A stretch of 64,000 bases of DNA from JADCGM01 sp943370355 (GTDB taxonomy: Bacteria; Pseudomonadota; Alphaproteobacteria; Sphingomonadales; Sphingomonadaceae). The stretch covers positions 1-64,000 of the forward strand of contig CALRQP020000002.1 of NCBI GenBank assembly GCA_943370355.1. Reading direction: 5' to 3'. Shown in pieces: positions 8,883-17,723 of the stretch. A program made the translations under genes and the position numbers. Position 1 is the stretch's first letter. Every line of letters starts with the position of its first letter. Under the pieces are notes generated by a model, which was given only the letters and a program-made list of their open reading frames with translations, did no database searches and was not told where the DNA came from.

Positions 8883-10292
8883 ATGGGCGCAAGCGACACG
8901 TCCCGCGTAGTGACGCGCTTTGCGCCGTCGCCGACCGGGTATCTCCATATCGGCGGCGCGCGGACCGCGCTGTTCAACTGGCTGTTTGCACGACATCACG
9001 GCGGCGAATTTCGCCTGCGCATCGAAGACACCGATCGCGCGCGCTCGACACAGGGCGCGATCGACGCGATCCTCGACGGCCTGTCCTGGCTTGGAATCGA
9101 TTGGGACGGCGACCCTGTCTATCAGTTCGCGCGTGCCACCCGGCACGCCGAAGTCGCGCACGAACTCGTTACCAAGGGGCACGCCTACCGCTGCTACCTG
9201 ACGCAGGAGGAACTGGCGGCGATGCGCGCCGAGGCGGAAGCATCGAAGCGCCCGTTCCGTGTGCGCTCACCTTGGCGTGACCGCAGTGATGGTCCAGCCG
9301 ATCAGCCCTTCGTCGTCCGCCTCAAGGCGCCGACTGAGGGAGAAGTCACGATCGCCGACGCGGTGCAGGGCAATGTGACGGTGCAGAATTCCGAACTCGA
9401 TGACATGGTGCTGCTGCGCTCCGACGGCACGCCGACCTATATGCTCGCCGTGGTCGTCGACGATCATGACATGGGCGTCACGCATGTCATCCGCGGTGAC
9501 GATCATCTGAACAATGCCTTCCGCCAGCTCGCCATGATCCGCGCGCTGGGCTGGCCGGAGCCGATCTACGCGCATGTCCCGCTAATCCACGGCGCGGACG
9601 GAGCAAAGCTGTCGAAACGGCATGGCGCGCTCGGAGCGGAAGCGTACCGGGACATGGGCATCCTGCCCGAAGCACTGTCGAACTATCTGTTGCGGCTTGG
9701 CTGGGGGCATGGTGACGCCGAGATCATCAGCCGCGCGCAGGCGATCGAATGGTTCGATCTCGCCGGCGTTGGACGCGCCCCGGCCCGCCTCGACCTGAAG
9801 AAGCTGGAGAACGTCAACGGACATTATGTGCGTGAGGCTGACGACTCGCGGCTGACTGAACTGACGCTGCCGATCGCGGCGCGCCTGCTGGCTGCCGAAC
9901 TTCCCGCAAATGCGACAGATTTGTTGCTGCGCAGCATGTCGGGTCTGAAGCAAAGAGCCAAGGATTTGAACGAATTGGCCGCAAGCAGCCTCTATCTGTT
10001 TCGCAGCCGCCCTCTGACAATGGACGAACGCGCGGCGAAGTTGCTAGAACCGCCGGCGACCGCCTATCTGTCGGGCGTCCGCAACGCGTTCGCGGCGACC
10101 GAATGGCAGGCCGGTAACCTTGAGGTAGCGTTGCGCGAAGTAGCTGAACAGGCAGGCGTTGGGCTGGGCAAGGTGGCGCAGCCCCTGCGTGCTGCGCTGA
10201 CGGGAACGACGACCTCGCCGGGGATTTTCGAGGTTCTTGAGATTCTCGGGCGTGACGAGAGTTTGGGACGAATTGACGACCAGCTGCGCTGA
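8883..10292 (+). CDS. gltX: Glutamyl-tRNA synthetase
   Basis: Class I aminoacyl-tRNA synthetase for tRNA-Glu, and in many alphaproteobacteria also for tRNA-Gln. It has 469 residues from ATG 8883, close to the usual ~470. The HIGH-type motif is PSPTGYLHIGG (15-25) and the KMSKS-type motif is KLSKRHG (242-248). An upstream ATG at 8829 would add 18 residues and overlap the divergent comEC start, so the start next to the RFAPSPTG motif was preferred. Confidence 0.95.
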   Translation: MGASDTSRVVTRFAPSPTGYLHIGGARTALFNWLFARHHGGEFRLRIEDTDRARSTQGAIDAILDGLSWLGIDWDGDPVYQFARATRHAEVAHELVTKGHAYRCYLTQEELAAMRAEAEASKRPFRVRSPWRDRSDGPADQPFVVRLKAPTEGEVTIADAVQGNVTVQNSELDDMVLLRSDGTPTYMLAVVVDDHDMGVTHVIRGDDHLNNAFRQLAMIRALGWPEPIYAHVPLIHGADGAKLSKRHGALGAEAYRDMGILPEALSNYLLRLGWGHGDAEIISRAQAIEWFDLAGVGRAPARLDLKKLENVNGHYVREADDSRLTELTLPIAARLLAAELPANATDLLLRSMSGLKQRAKDLNELAASSLYLFRSRPLTMDERAAKLLEPPATAYLSGVRNAFAATEWQAGNLEVALREVAEQAGVGLGKVAQPLRAALTGTTTSPGIFEVLEILGRDESLGRIDDQLR

Positions 10293-10316
10293 GGCGCGCA
10301 AGGAAAGGCGACGAAC

Positions 10317-11600
10317 ATGAGCGACAATGCCCAGCTCACCCTCGGCGGCAAGGATTTCGCCTATCCGGTCATGTCCGGAACCGTTGGCCCCGATGTCGTC
10401 GATATCCGCAAATTCTATGGCCAGACCGGCGCATTCACTTTCGATCCCGGCTTCACGAGCACTGCAGCGTGCGAGTCAAAGATCACCTACATCGACGGCG
10501 ATGAGGGCGTGCTGCTGCACCGCGGCTATTCGATCGGCGATCTCGCGGAGAAGTCCTCCTTCATGGAGACCTCCTACCTGCTGCTCCACGGCGAATTGCC
10601 GAACCCCGACCAGCATGACGAGTTCGTCCGCACGATCACCCGACACACGATGGTGCATGAACAGCTGTCGACTTTCTACCGCGGCTTCCGCCGCGACGCG
10701 CACCCGATGGCGATCATGTGCGGTGTCGTCGGCGCGCTATCGGCCTTCTACCCGGACTCGACCGACATCCATGATCCGACGCAGCGGCTCATCGCCAGCC
10801 ACCGGCTCATCGCAAAAATGCCCACAATCGCGGCGATGGCCTTCAAATATGCCGTCGGCCAGCCGTTCCGCTATCCGAACAACAGCCTGTCCTACACCGG
10901 CAACTTCCTGCAGATGACCTTCGGCGTGCCGGCCGAGGACTATTACATCGATCCGATCGTCGAGAAGGCGATGGACCGCATTTTCATCCTGCATGCCGAT
11001 CATGAGCAGAATGCATCGACCTCGACCGTGCGCCTGGCCGGCTCGTCGGGCGCCAATCCGTTCGCCTGCATCGCCGCAGGCATCGCCTGCCTGTGGGGGC
11101 CGAGCCACGGCGGCGCTAATGAGGCCGCGCTGAACATGCTGCGCGAGATCGGCCGCCCCGAGCGGATTCCCGAGTTCATCGCCCGCGCCAAGGACAAGAA
11201 CGACCCGTTCCGCCTCATGGGCTTCGGCCACCGCGTCTACAAAAACTACGACCCGCGCGCGACGGTGATGCAGCAGACCGTGCGCGAAGTGCTCGGCGCA
11301 CTCGGCGTGACCGATCCGATTTTCGACGTGGCGCTGCGGCTGGAAGAACTGGCGCTCAGCGACGATTATTTCATCGAGAAAAAGCTGTTCCCGAACGTCG
11401 ACTTCTATTCGGGCGTCATCCTGTCGGCGATCGGCTTCCCGACCTCGATGTTCACCGCACTGTTCGCGCTGGCGCGCACCGTCGGCTGGGTGGCGCAGTG
11501 GAACGAGATGATCGCTGACCCCGAGCAGCGCATCGGCCGCCCGCGCCAGCTCTACACCGGCGAAACCGCCCGTCCCTACGTGCCGATCGACCAGCGTTAG
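10317..11600 (+). CDS. gltA: Citrate synthase (type II, hexameric)
   Basis: Condenses acetyl-CoA and oxaloacetate at the entry of the TCA cycle. It has 427 residues, typical of the Gram-negative hexameric enzyme. Active-site residues are His264 in GPSHGGANEA, His305 in GFGHRVYKN and Asp362 in NVDFYSGV. An AAGGAAAGG ribosome site precedes the ATG. It follows gltX by 24 bp, and the two are probably co-transcribed. Confidence 0.97.
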   Translation: MSDNAQLTLGGKDFAYPVMSGTVGPDVVDIRKFYGQTGAFTFDPGFTSTAACESKITYIDGDEGVLLHRGYSIGDLAEKSSFMETSYLLLHGELPNPDQHDEFVRTITRHTMVHEQLSTFYRGFRRDAHPMAIMCGVVGALSAFYPDSTDIHDPTQRLIASHRLIAKMPTIAAMAFKYAVGQPFRYPNNSLSYTGNFLQMTFGVPAEDYYIDPIVEKAMDRIFILHADHEQNASTSTVRLAGSSGANPFACIAAGIACLWGPSHGGANEAALNMLREIGRPERIPEFIARAKDKNDPFRLMGFGHRVYKNYDPRATVMQQTVREVLGALGVTDPIFDVALRLEELALSDDYFIEKKLFPNVDFYSGVILSAIGFPTSMFTALFALARTVGWVAQWNEMIADPEQRIGRPRQLYTGETARPYVPIDQR

Positions 11601-11693
11601 ACTTCCGTCCCTCGCGAGTTGATTGGATTCAGCATTAGCTTGTCAGTTCAATTACGGGATTGAATGCGAGTTTGTCGCCCGTGCGGCGGAACG

Positions 11694-11915
11694 TTAACGA
11701 TGTTTGTTGACACTGATTTCGTTCCTGATACGTTCCGGATATGGAACAACCAAGGGACTCGTCAGGAAACCCGGATTCGGCTCTGTTCGGGAGTAGCCGT
11801 CAAACATGCGCACTCGAAGTTTGGCCGATGACGTGCCCACGAGATCGTGGGTATCACAATCCTCTTGTGTCACCTTCAAGCCCGCAGCAACGAGTGCACC
11901 GCCAAGGCCGGGCAT
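11694..11915 (-). CDS. Possible small protein, 73 aa
   Basis: An open frame from ATG 11915 beginning MPGLGGALVAAGLKVTQEDC and ending SVNKHR. It follows the 49-residue frame on the same strand after 16 bp, in another frame. A GGAG lies too close to the ATG for normal spacing. I recognise no family, and it may not be coding. Confidence 0.2.
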   Translation of the reverse strand: MPGLGGALVAAGLKVTQEDCDTHDLVGTSSAKLRVRMFDGYSRTEPNPGFLTSPLVVPYPERIRNEISVNKHR

Positions 11916-11931
11916 ACTCCGGCTGACAAAA

Positions 11932-12081
11932 CTACCTAAAGTTGCTGTTTCCACTGCCGTCTCCCGCAAAGGTTGCAGCAAGAGACGTGCCAATCGCCGC
12001 TGCAATTTGGCGCAGCGGTGTCGCAAGCCGCTGCACACGGCTCCCCGGCGGGGTCGACGGACTTCCGTGAATGAAATCCAT
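11932..12081 (-). CDS. Possible small protein, 49 aa
   Basis: From ATG 12081 this frame encodes MDFIHGSPSTPPGSRVQRLA, a short basic-amphipathic stretch, and the tail AGDGSGNSNFR. A GGGGGA ribosome-site candidate lies about 7 nt upstream. It is divergent from the secreted protein at 12165, leaving 83 bp for two promoters. It resembles a small precursor-type peptide but carries no motif I can name. Confidence 0.3.
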   Translation of the reverse strand: MDFIHGSPSTPPGSRVQRLATPLRQIAAAIGTSLAATFAGDGSGNSNFR

Positions 12082-12164
12082 CGAACGTCCCCCGTGAACC
12101 ACCATTGCCGGACAAAGCGTTGGCCGGTCATGATCCTGCCGCAACTGCCGTGCAGCTTGTGCCA

Positions 12165-12863
12165 ATGAAGCCTATGCAATTGGCCGCCGTCGCGTGCCTC
12201 TCCGCCCTTTCCTTCCCCGCCGCGGCCGATGCGCTTTCCGACCGGTTGCGCGCCGATGCGGCCAAGGTGAGCCCCGAGGACTTTGCTTGGACACGCACCA
12301 CGCGCGCCGAGCAGAAATCCGGTGACTCGGTCGAAAGCCACGTGCTCGTCGAGCGCTGGGATCCCGCGCAGCCGCCCGTGCGCCGCTGGACATTGGTCAG
12401 CTACGACGGACGCCCGCCCACGGCTGACGAACTCAAGCAGGCCGCCAAAGGCTATGAAAAGGCGATCGTGCCGAACTACGGCCGCGTCGCACGCTATCTG
12501 GGCGGGACATTGCAGCGGCTGCCGGATGTAAATGGCAAGGTAATGTATCGCTTCTCGGGCCTGGCCAAGGGCACGCTCATGGTCGGCGGCAATGACATTT
12601 CTGGCGATGCGGTGGGCGAGTTGACTGTCGAAACGGCCGGCGCCGCCCCTTACGTCTCGCAAGTGCACTTCGTCTCCACGAAGCCCGTCCGCATGATGTT
12701 TGTCGCCAAGCTCGACAGGCTCGAGGGCACTGTGCGCTACCGCCAGCTTGCCGACGGCCGCCTTGTGCCGGGCGAGGTGGTCAATGCGATGACGGGTTCC
12801 ATGCTTGGCAAAGCGGGGTCGCAACGCAATGTAGCGACCTTTGCCGACTGGCGCGCCCGCTAG
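12165..12863 (+). CDS. Secreted protein of unknown function
   Basis: A 232-residue protein with a clear signal peptide (MKPMQLAAVACLSALSFPAA, cleavage near ADA) and a mature part rich in beta-strand-like segments. No enzyme motif is seen. Its C-terminus (DGRLVPGEVVNAMTGSMLG) suggests a folded periplasmic domain. The start could instead be ATG 12174, and no ribosome site decides between them. It has its own divergent promoter region. Confidence 0.7.
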   Translation: MKPMQLAAVACLSALSFPAAADALSDRLRADAAKVSPEDFAWTRTTRAEQKSGDSVESHVLVERWDPAQPPVRRWTLVSYDGRPPTADELKQAAKGYEKAIVPNYGRVARYLGGTLQRLPDVNGKVMYRFSGLAKGTLMVGGNDISGDAVGELTVETAGAAPYVSQVHFVSTKPVRMMFVAKLDRLEGTVRYRQLADGRLVPGEVVNAMTGSMLGKAGSQRNVATFADWRAR

Positions 12864-12944
12864 GTCCGCTCCCCAAGGCGTCAGGTTGCGATGGCGGCAG
12901 GGCTTCCCTACCGTCTCCAGTGAAAGACCCGATTGGAGAGATGA

Positions 12945-13787
12945 ATGCGTTTCGAAGGCACGTCCGCCTATGTCGCCACCGATGATCTGAAGGTCGCCGT
13001 CAATGCGGCGGCGACGCTGCGGCGGCCGCTGCTCGTCAAGGGCGAGCCTGGCACCGGCAAGACCGTCCTTGCGCAGGAAATCGCCAAGGCGTTCGACGCG
13101 CCGCTCATCGAATGGCACGTGAAGTCGACGACCAAGGCGCAGCAGGGCCTTTACGAATATGATGCGGTGAGCCGGCTGCGCGACAGCCAGCTCGGCGACG
13201 CGCGTGTGCAGGACATTTCGAACTATATCCGCAAGGGCAAGATGTGGGAGGCGTTCACCTCGCCTGTTCTGCCCGTGTTGCTGATCGACGAGATTGACAA
13301 GGCTGACATCGAATTCCCGAACGATCTGCTGCTCGAACTCGATCGCATGCAATTCCATGTTTACGAAACCGGCGAGTCCGTGGTCGCGGCGCAACGGCCG
13401 ATCGTGATCATTACATCGAACAACGAGAAGGAATTGCCCGACGCCTTCCTGCGCCGCTGCTTCTTCCACTACATCAAGTTCCCTGACAGGGAAACGATGC
13501 AAGCCATTGTAGATGTGCATTTTCCGGACATCCAGAAGACATTACTTCGTGAAGCGATGCAGATTTTCTATGACCTGCGCGACGTGCCGGGGCTGAAGAA
13601 AAAGCCCTCGACGAGCGAGCTGCTCGACTGGCTGAAGCTGCTCATGCATGAGGACCTGCCGCTCGATATTCTGCAGTCGCGCGACCCGAAAAAGCTGATC
13701 CCGCCGCTGCACGGTGCATTGCTCAAGAATGAGCAGGACGTCATGCTGTTCGAAAAGCTCGCGTTTATGGCGCGGCGGCAGGGATAG
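12945..13787 (+). CDS. MoxR-family AAA+ ATPase
   Basis: A 280-residue AAA+ ATPase of the MoxR/CoxD type: Walker A GEPGTGKT (33-40), Walker B LLIDEID (112-118), sensor-1 ITSNNEKELPDAF and paired arginines at 170-171. MoxR proteins act as chaperones, usually with a von Willebrand A-domain partner encoded next door. None is adjacent here; the following gene is a small secreted protein. GGAGAGATGA precedes the ATG. Confidence 0.92.
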   Translation: MRFEGTSAYVATDDLKVAVNAAATLRRPLLVKGEPGTGKTVLAQEIAKAFDAPLIEWHVKSTTKAQQGLYEYDAVSRLRDSQLGDARVQDISNYIRKGKMWEAFTSPVLPVLLIDEIDKADIEFPNDLLLELDRMQFHVYETGESVVAAQRPIVIITSNNEKELPDAFLRRCFFHYIKFPDRETMQAIVDVHFPDIQKTLLREAMQIFYDLRDVPGLKKKPSTSELLDWLKLLMHEDLPLDILQSRDPKKLIPPLHGALLKNEQDVMLFEKLAFMARRQG

Positions 13788-13852
13788 GTCGGCACGGGAG
13801 CGCAACCTTTCCGGAAACCATGCGTAATGGCGGCAGTCGCAGGGGACTTCGC

Positions 13853-14359
13853 ATGCATATCCGCTTCAGCACGTTCGCCATTGCACTCGGCCTCGCCGCC
13901 GTTTCAGCGAGTGCGCAGACTCGGCTGCCCGGCGAGCAGTCCCGCTCGGACGAGCAGCGCGTCGGCGATGCCGTGGCGCGGCCGCTCGCCGACACCAATA
14001 TCAAACGCAGGAAGGTGCCCGAGTTGCTTGAGACGGCACTCGACAAGCCCTACTCGCTCGATGGGCTGAAAAGCTGCGGGTCGTTGCGGGGGGCCGTACG
14101 CGATCTCGACGGCGTTCTTGGCCCCGATGTCGACACGCCGCGCGTGCCCGGGGACCGTCGGCGCGGAGCCGAACTGGCGCTCGATACAGCCGGCGACATC
14201 TTTGCCGGGCTGTTGCCGTTCCGTGGCCTGATCCGCGAGGTCTCCGGCGCCCAGAGCGCCGAACGGCACGAACGCGCCGCAGTATTTGCAGGCGTCGCCC
14301 GCCGATCCTATCTGAAGGGCGTGATGCAGGCCCGGAATTGCCGGCTGCCGAAACCATAG
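13853..14359 (+). CDS. Secreted hypothetical protein
   Basis: A 168-residue protein with a signal peptide (MHIRFSTFAIALGLAAVSASA, cleavage before QTR). The mature part is charged and contains only two cysteines. No family is recognised. AGGGGAC before ATG 13853 supports this start over the frame's first ATG 33 bp upstream. Confidence 0.6.
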   Translation: MHIRFSTFAIALGLAAVSASAQTRLPGEQSRSDEQRVGDAVARPLADTNIKRRKVPELLETALDKPYSLDGLKSCGSLRGAVRDLDGVLGPDVDTPRVPGDRRRGAELALDTAGDIFAGLLPFRGLIREVSGAQSAERHERAAVFAGVARRSYLKGVMQARNCRLPKP

Positions 14360-14441
14360 GTCGGTCTGTGGCGCTGCGTAAGATGCGCCGCTTCACCCGT
14401 GTCAGCATCACGCCCCTGCAATGGGGCAGAATGTCTATAAG

Positions 14442-15155
14442 TTAGCGGAGCAGCAGACCGCCATCGATCGCGAGACTCTGGCCCGTGATGTAGCCCGCCG
14501 CTGGGCTTGCCAGAAACAGGATCGGCCCCGCAATTTCTGCGGGCTCGCCCCAACGCCGCATCGGGATTGATTTCATCAATCGCGCTTCGCGCGCCGGATC
14601 AACTCGCATCGGCGCGGTCATCCGGGTTGCAACAAAGCCCGGTGCCACGAGATTTACGCGAATACCGTCGGTGGACCATTTGTCCGCGAGCGCCCGCGTC
14701 AGGCCCAGCAGACCCGTCTTGGATGCCGTGTAGGCCGGCGTTTCCTTCAGCGCCAAAAAGCCTGACAAAGATCCGACGTTGACAATGCTGCCTTTTGCCG
14801 CCGCGAGTGCGTCGTGGAACCGCAGGCACATGTCCATGACGGCCGTGAGATTGACCGCGATAACGCGTGCGAACCCTTCCGCCGTATACTCATCCGCGCT
14901 TCCCATCCCCGCGTTGTTGACCAGCACATCCAGCGCCGGGATGGCCGCTGCCAGCGCAGCGCGTTCAGCTTCCTCGGCCATGTCGGCACGGTGGAAGATA
15001 AAATCGCCGAGGTCATCTTCGTAATCAGCCGCAGCACCGCGCGTACCCGTAATGTGGACAATTGCGCCTGCTTGTTGAAAGGCCCGCGCAGTCGCCAGTC
15101 CGATGCCTTGGCTGCCGCCGGTCACCAAGACAATCTTCCCTGCTGGCCAAGTCAT
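14442..15155 (-). CDS. SDR-family oxidoreductase
   Basis: Short-chain dehydrogenase/reductase, 237 residues. The nucleotide loop is TGGSQGIG (12-19), NNAG is at 80-83, the catalytic serine lies in the GSLSG segment (128-132), and Tyr142/Lys146 form YTASK. It carries the classical proteobacterial C-terminus ITGQSLAIDGG. Substrate unknown. GAAGGA before ATG 15155 chose this start over an upstream ATG. It is transcribed alone, at the edge of the catabolic region. Confidence 0.9.
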   Translation of the reverse strand: MTWPAGKIVLVTGGSQGIGLATARAFQQAGAIVHITGTRGAAADYEDDLGDFIFHRADMAEEAERAALAAAIPALDVLVNNAGMGSADEYTAEGFARVIAVNLTAVMDMCLRFHDALAAAKGSIVNVGSLSGFLALKETPAYTASKTGLLGLTRALADKWSTDGIRVNLVAPGFVATRMTAPMRVDPAREARLMKSIPMRRWGEPAEIAGPILFLASPAAGYITGQSLAIDGGLLLR

Positions 15156-15277
15156 GGATTTTCCTTCGTTTAGGTTCCGGCACCACGTCGTTGGGACGGC
15201 ACCACATCTCAGCAATGGAATGTTTGCGGCAGCCAACTGTAAATATCGTTAGCGCCTCGAGCCGGATCAGGTCCGCC

Positions 15278-15829
15278 CTACTTCAAAATCTGGTTCAACT
15301 CGATCAGCGTGCCGTCGGGATCGAAGAAGTTGCAGCCCATCACGCGGATCGGCGGGGCGCCGTTACGGCCTTCATATGTCTGAAGCCGCGGCTCGGCAGT
15401 GAAGGTCACACCGGGCACCGCTTTCGCCATCGCGCAGCGCTTCACCGCATCGTCGGTGTTTGTGACCAGCACATGCCCGCCAAGGCCGAGCCGTGCCGGA
15501 TGCGGCCCTGTGTCCGGTAGCGGCGGATCGGTGTACTGCATGAGCCCGATCCAGCCGACCCAAGGGTCATTGCCGTTGAGCAAAACCAGCCGGGTCATGT
15601 TGCCGGGAACACCCGCCGGCAGCGCGACGCCCGACGTACGAATGTTGGCGTCGTAATTCACTTTCAGCCCCAGCACGTCGCGGTAGAGCTTCAGCGACGC
15701 ATCGATGTCGCGCACGAGGATGGTCAATCGGCGGATATCGGTCGGCACGCGTTCGGTCGGGGCGCTCACCCCCGGGGCAGCCGGGCTCGCCGCCGCGATC
15801 GCCGCCGCGGCGATGAGCGCGAGGATCAC
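15278..15829 (-). CDS. Exported VOC/glyoxalase-fold protein
   Basis: A 183-residue vicinal-oxygen-chelate protein with an N-terminal hydrophobic signal (to about residue 18). VOC hallmarks are RRLTILVRDIDASLKLYRDV and the closing motif NFFDPDGTLIELNQ. It overlaps the DUF1838 gene by 4 bp (ATGA), so the two form one operon and both look exported. It may bind a substrate or metal in the periplasm; activity unknown. Confidence 0.85.
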   Translation of the reverse strand: MILALIAAAAIAAASPAAPGVSAPTERVPTDIRRLTILVRDIDASLKLYRDVLGLKVNYDANIRTSGVALPAGVPGNMTRLVLLNGNDPWVGWIGLMQYTDPPLPDTGPHPARLGLGGHVLVTNTDDAVKRCAMAKAVPGVTFTAEPRLQTYEGRNGAPPIRVMGCNFFDPDGTLIELNQILK

Positions 15830-16716
15830 TTCGCAGCGGCCTTCTTCGCGTCGATGATCTTCTTGAAATAGGTCCAGCTCGTCTCGTTGGGCCGTGCGTC
15901 GTCGAGTGGCGGCGGCGCGGTATAGGCCGGGTAATTGGCCTTGATCTCATCCTTGATGATGGCCGGCAGCTCGTCGAAGCTGCCCAGCATGTCGCCCGTC
16001 GCGTTGGTGATCATGATCCCCTCGCGCCCGCCCATTTCCATGAACGGCAGCCATTCGGCGATACGCACCCAGGCAACTGCCGCATTGGCATTCTTCGTGT
16101 TCGAATCGAGCAGCGTCTTCTCGTCGGAGACGAAGTCGAAAATCTCCATCGCGTGATATTTGTTGCCGACATAATCCTGGTAATCGCCGGCGAGCGGATT
16201 CTTGTAGAACAGCGGCACCTCGGTGGTGCTGAACACGCGGCCGTCGGAGATGCGGCCCTCGAACGTCGCGGGCTTGCCGTCCGCACCGAACGGGAAGCTC
16301 GGCGCGCGCATGTTCACCGGATCATTGGCGACATGCACGACATCAACGGTCTTGCCGGTGAACGGGTTGGTCCATTGCCGCAATATCTGCCCCGTCGCCG
16401 GGTCGAGATAGAACATCAGTTCGCGCGACACCATCTTGTAGCCGGTGCCGCGCTTCGGGTCGGTGACGGTTACGCACTGGCGAATGTTCATGCCCTGCAC
16501 GTTGAACAGATGCCGGTCGCGCTCGCCGGGCACGCGCGAATAGACCCGGCCCTGCCAGTGGAACACCATCGGGTCGGCGTCCTTGGTCGAGCATTGGATC
16601 TTGCGTTCGAGTTGGATCACGTCGGCGGGATTGTTGACATCCAGCCGCCGTGCGTCCGCCGCGCCCGCCCAGACCGCCGCCGCAATCGCTGCCGTCGCCA
16701 TCACACCAAGCCGCAT
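15826..16716 (-). CDS. DUF1838-family exported protein
   Basis: A 296-residue protein with a signal peptide (cleavage near ADA, ~22). The body (ERKIQCSTKDADPMVFHWQG, VSRELMFYLDPATGQILRQW, AWVRIAEWLPFMEMG) matches my recollection of the DUF1838 family, which has no known activity. AGGGGG precedes the ATG. The operator-like palindrome ATTTGTCCGGACAAAT lies 35 bp upstream, between it and the divergent VOC/hydrolase operon. Confidence 0.75.
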   Translation of the reverse strand: MRLGVMATAAIAAAVWAGAADARRLDVNNPADVIQLERKIQCSTKDADPMVFHWQGRVYSRVPGERDRHLFNVQGMNIRQCVTVTDPKRGTGYKMVSRELMFYLDPATGQILRQWTNPFTGKTVDVVHVANDPVNMRAPSFPFGADGKPATFEGRISDGRVFSTTEVPLFYKNPLAGDYQDYVGNKYHAMEIFDFVSDEKTLLDSNTKNANAAVAWVRIAEWLPFMEMGGREGIMITNATGDMLGSFDELPAIIKDEIKANYPAYTAPPPLDDARPNETSWTYFKKIIDAKKAAAK

Positions 16717-16751
16717 CGCTACCCCCTGCTTGTCGTTTTGGCCGAGTGTAC

Positions 16752-16767
16752 ATTTGTCCGGACAAAT
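16752..16767. promoter_or_regulatory. Operator-like palindrome TTGTCCGGACAA, site 1
   Basis: ATTTGTCCGGACAAAT is a perfect 16-bp palindrome in the divergent promoter region between the DUF1838 operon and the VOC/hydrolase operon. The 12-bp core recurs exactly at 36941 and 38130, with a degenerate copy at 42996. The symmetry suits a dimeric GntR-type regulator; the HutC-type protein at 42176-42913 is the nearest candidate. Confidence 0.75.
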
Positions 16768-16814
16768 TGCAACAAAGGCTTGCGGTGCACCCGTGCGCCG
16801 TGAATTATGCGGTT

Positions 16815-17723
16815 ATGCAGACAGCCTTCGACAACCACGGCCGGATCAAATGCGGCACGATCGTCACACCCGACTTTGAGGCCTCGCTCGCCGATTGGTG
16901 CGAGACGCTGGGTCACAGCATCGCCGAGCGCGGACCACTCGCCGAAGAGCTCGTACAAAGCTGGAGCGCGCCAGCCCTGGCCGGCCGCGAAAGCGCCCTG
17001 CTGCGCCCGCCGAGCGGCGTGGACAGCTTCATCCGCCTGATCGACGGCGAGGGCCATCCCGACTACCGCCCGGCGCGCAGCTATGGCTGGGCCGCCTATG
17101 AGATCACCGTCGCCGACGTGTTCGCGCTGCGCGAGCGGCTCAATGGCAGCGGCTTCACGGTCATCGGCGAACCCAAGCTCGTCGAGGGCTTCACCAACTT
17201 CATCCCGATGCAGGCGGTCGGGCGGGCCGGCGAGATCGTCTATCTGAACCAGGTGCTCGAATCGATGAGCGACGTCGACCTGCCGCTCGCACAAGGCGTC
17301 GTCGATCATATGTTCATCGCCGTGCTCGCGGCGAGCGACCGCGCCGCCTCGGTCCGCTTCCAGACCGAGGCGCTGCACCTGACCGAGGGCGGCACCTATG
17401 ATGTGCCCTACAATGTCATCAATCAGGCGTTCGACCTGCCCGACAGCACGATCACCGCGATCACGATGACTCAGCTCGGCCGGCTGCCGGTGTCCGAAGT
17501 CGATCAATATCCGGGCGGCACCATACCGCGGCCCACGCCCGAGGGCAGCCTGCCTCCGGGCAACGCGATGATCAGCTTCGCGGTCGACTCGCTCGATCGC
17601 GTCCGCGCGCCGTTCCTGACGCCGCCCGCGGCGCGACCGGGTCCACTCTACGACGGCCGACGGTCGGCGGTCATCCTCGGCCCCGACGGCGAGCGGTTCG
17701 AGCTTATCGACCTCGCGCGATGA
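16815..17723 (+). CDS. VOC-family protein, two-module
   Basis: A 302-residue protein from ATG 16815, with GTG 16800 as the alternative start. It begins with FDNHGRIKCGTIVTPDFEAS, an opening VOC module, and has a second module in the C-terminal half ending GPDGERFELIDLA. It may act as a dioxygenase, lyase or isomerase on a ring or dicarbonyl compound; no specificity can be read. It is joined by an ATGA overlap to the tandem hydrolase and preceded by the TTGTCCGGACAA operator. Confidence 0.75.
   Translation: MQTAFDNHGRIKCGTIVTPDFEASLADWCETLGHSIAERGPLAEELVQSWSAPALAGRESALLRPPSGVDSFIRLIDGEGHPDYRPARSYGWAAYEITVADVFALRERLNGSGFTVIGEPKLVEGFTNFIPMQAVGRAGEIVYLNQVLESMSDVDLPLAQGVVDHMFIAVLAASDRAASVRFQTEALHLTEGGTYDVPYNVINQAFDLPDSTITAITMTQLGRLPVSEVDQYPGGTIPRPTPEGSLPPGNAMISFAVDSLDRVRAPFLTPPAARPGPLYDGRRSAVILGPDGERFELIDLAR

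Larger units (their letters stand above)
11601..12164. other. 563-bp gap with only weak minus-strand small ORFs
   Basis: No recognisable gene was found. The first ~130 bp look AT-richer than their surroundings and have no clear hairpin for gltA termination. Two short minus-strand frames (listed separately) fill most of the rest. Plus-strand frames here resemble no protein I know. It could hold degraded remnants or genuine small genes. Confidence 0.4.

Noticed and set aside
11694..13520. 608-residue minus-strand frame
   Set aside because: It runs antisense through the secreted protein and the MoxR ATPase, whose motifs are clear on the plus strand; only its last part, outside those genes, was considered.
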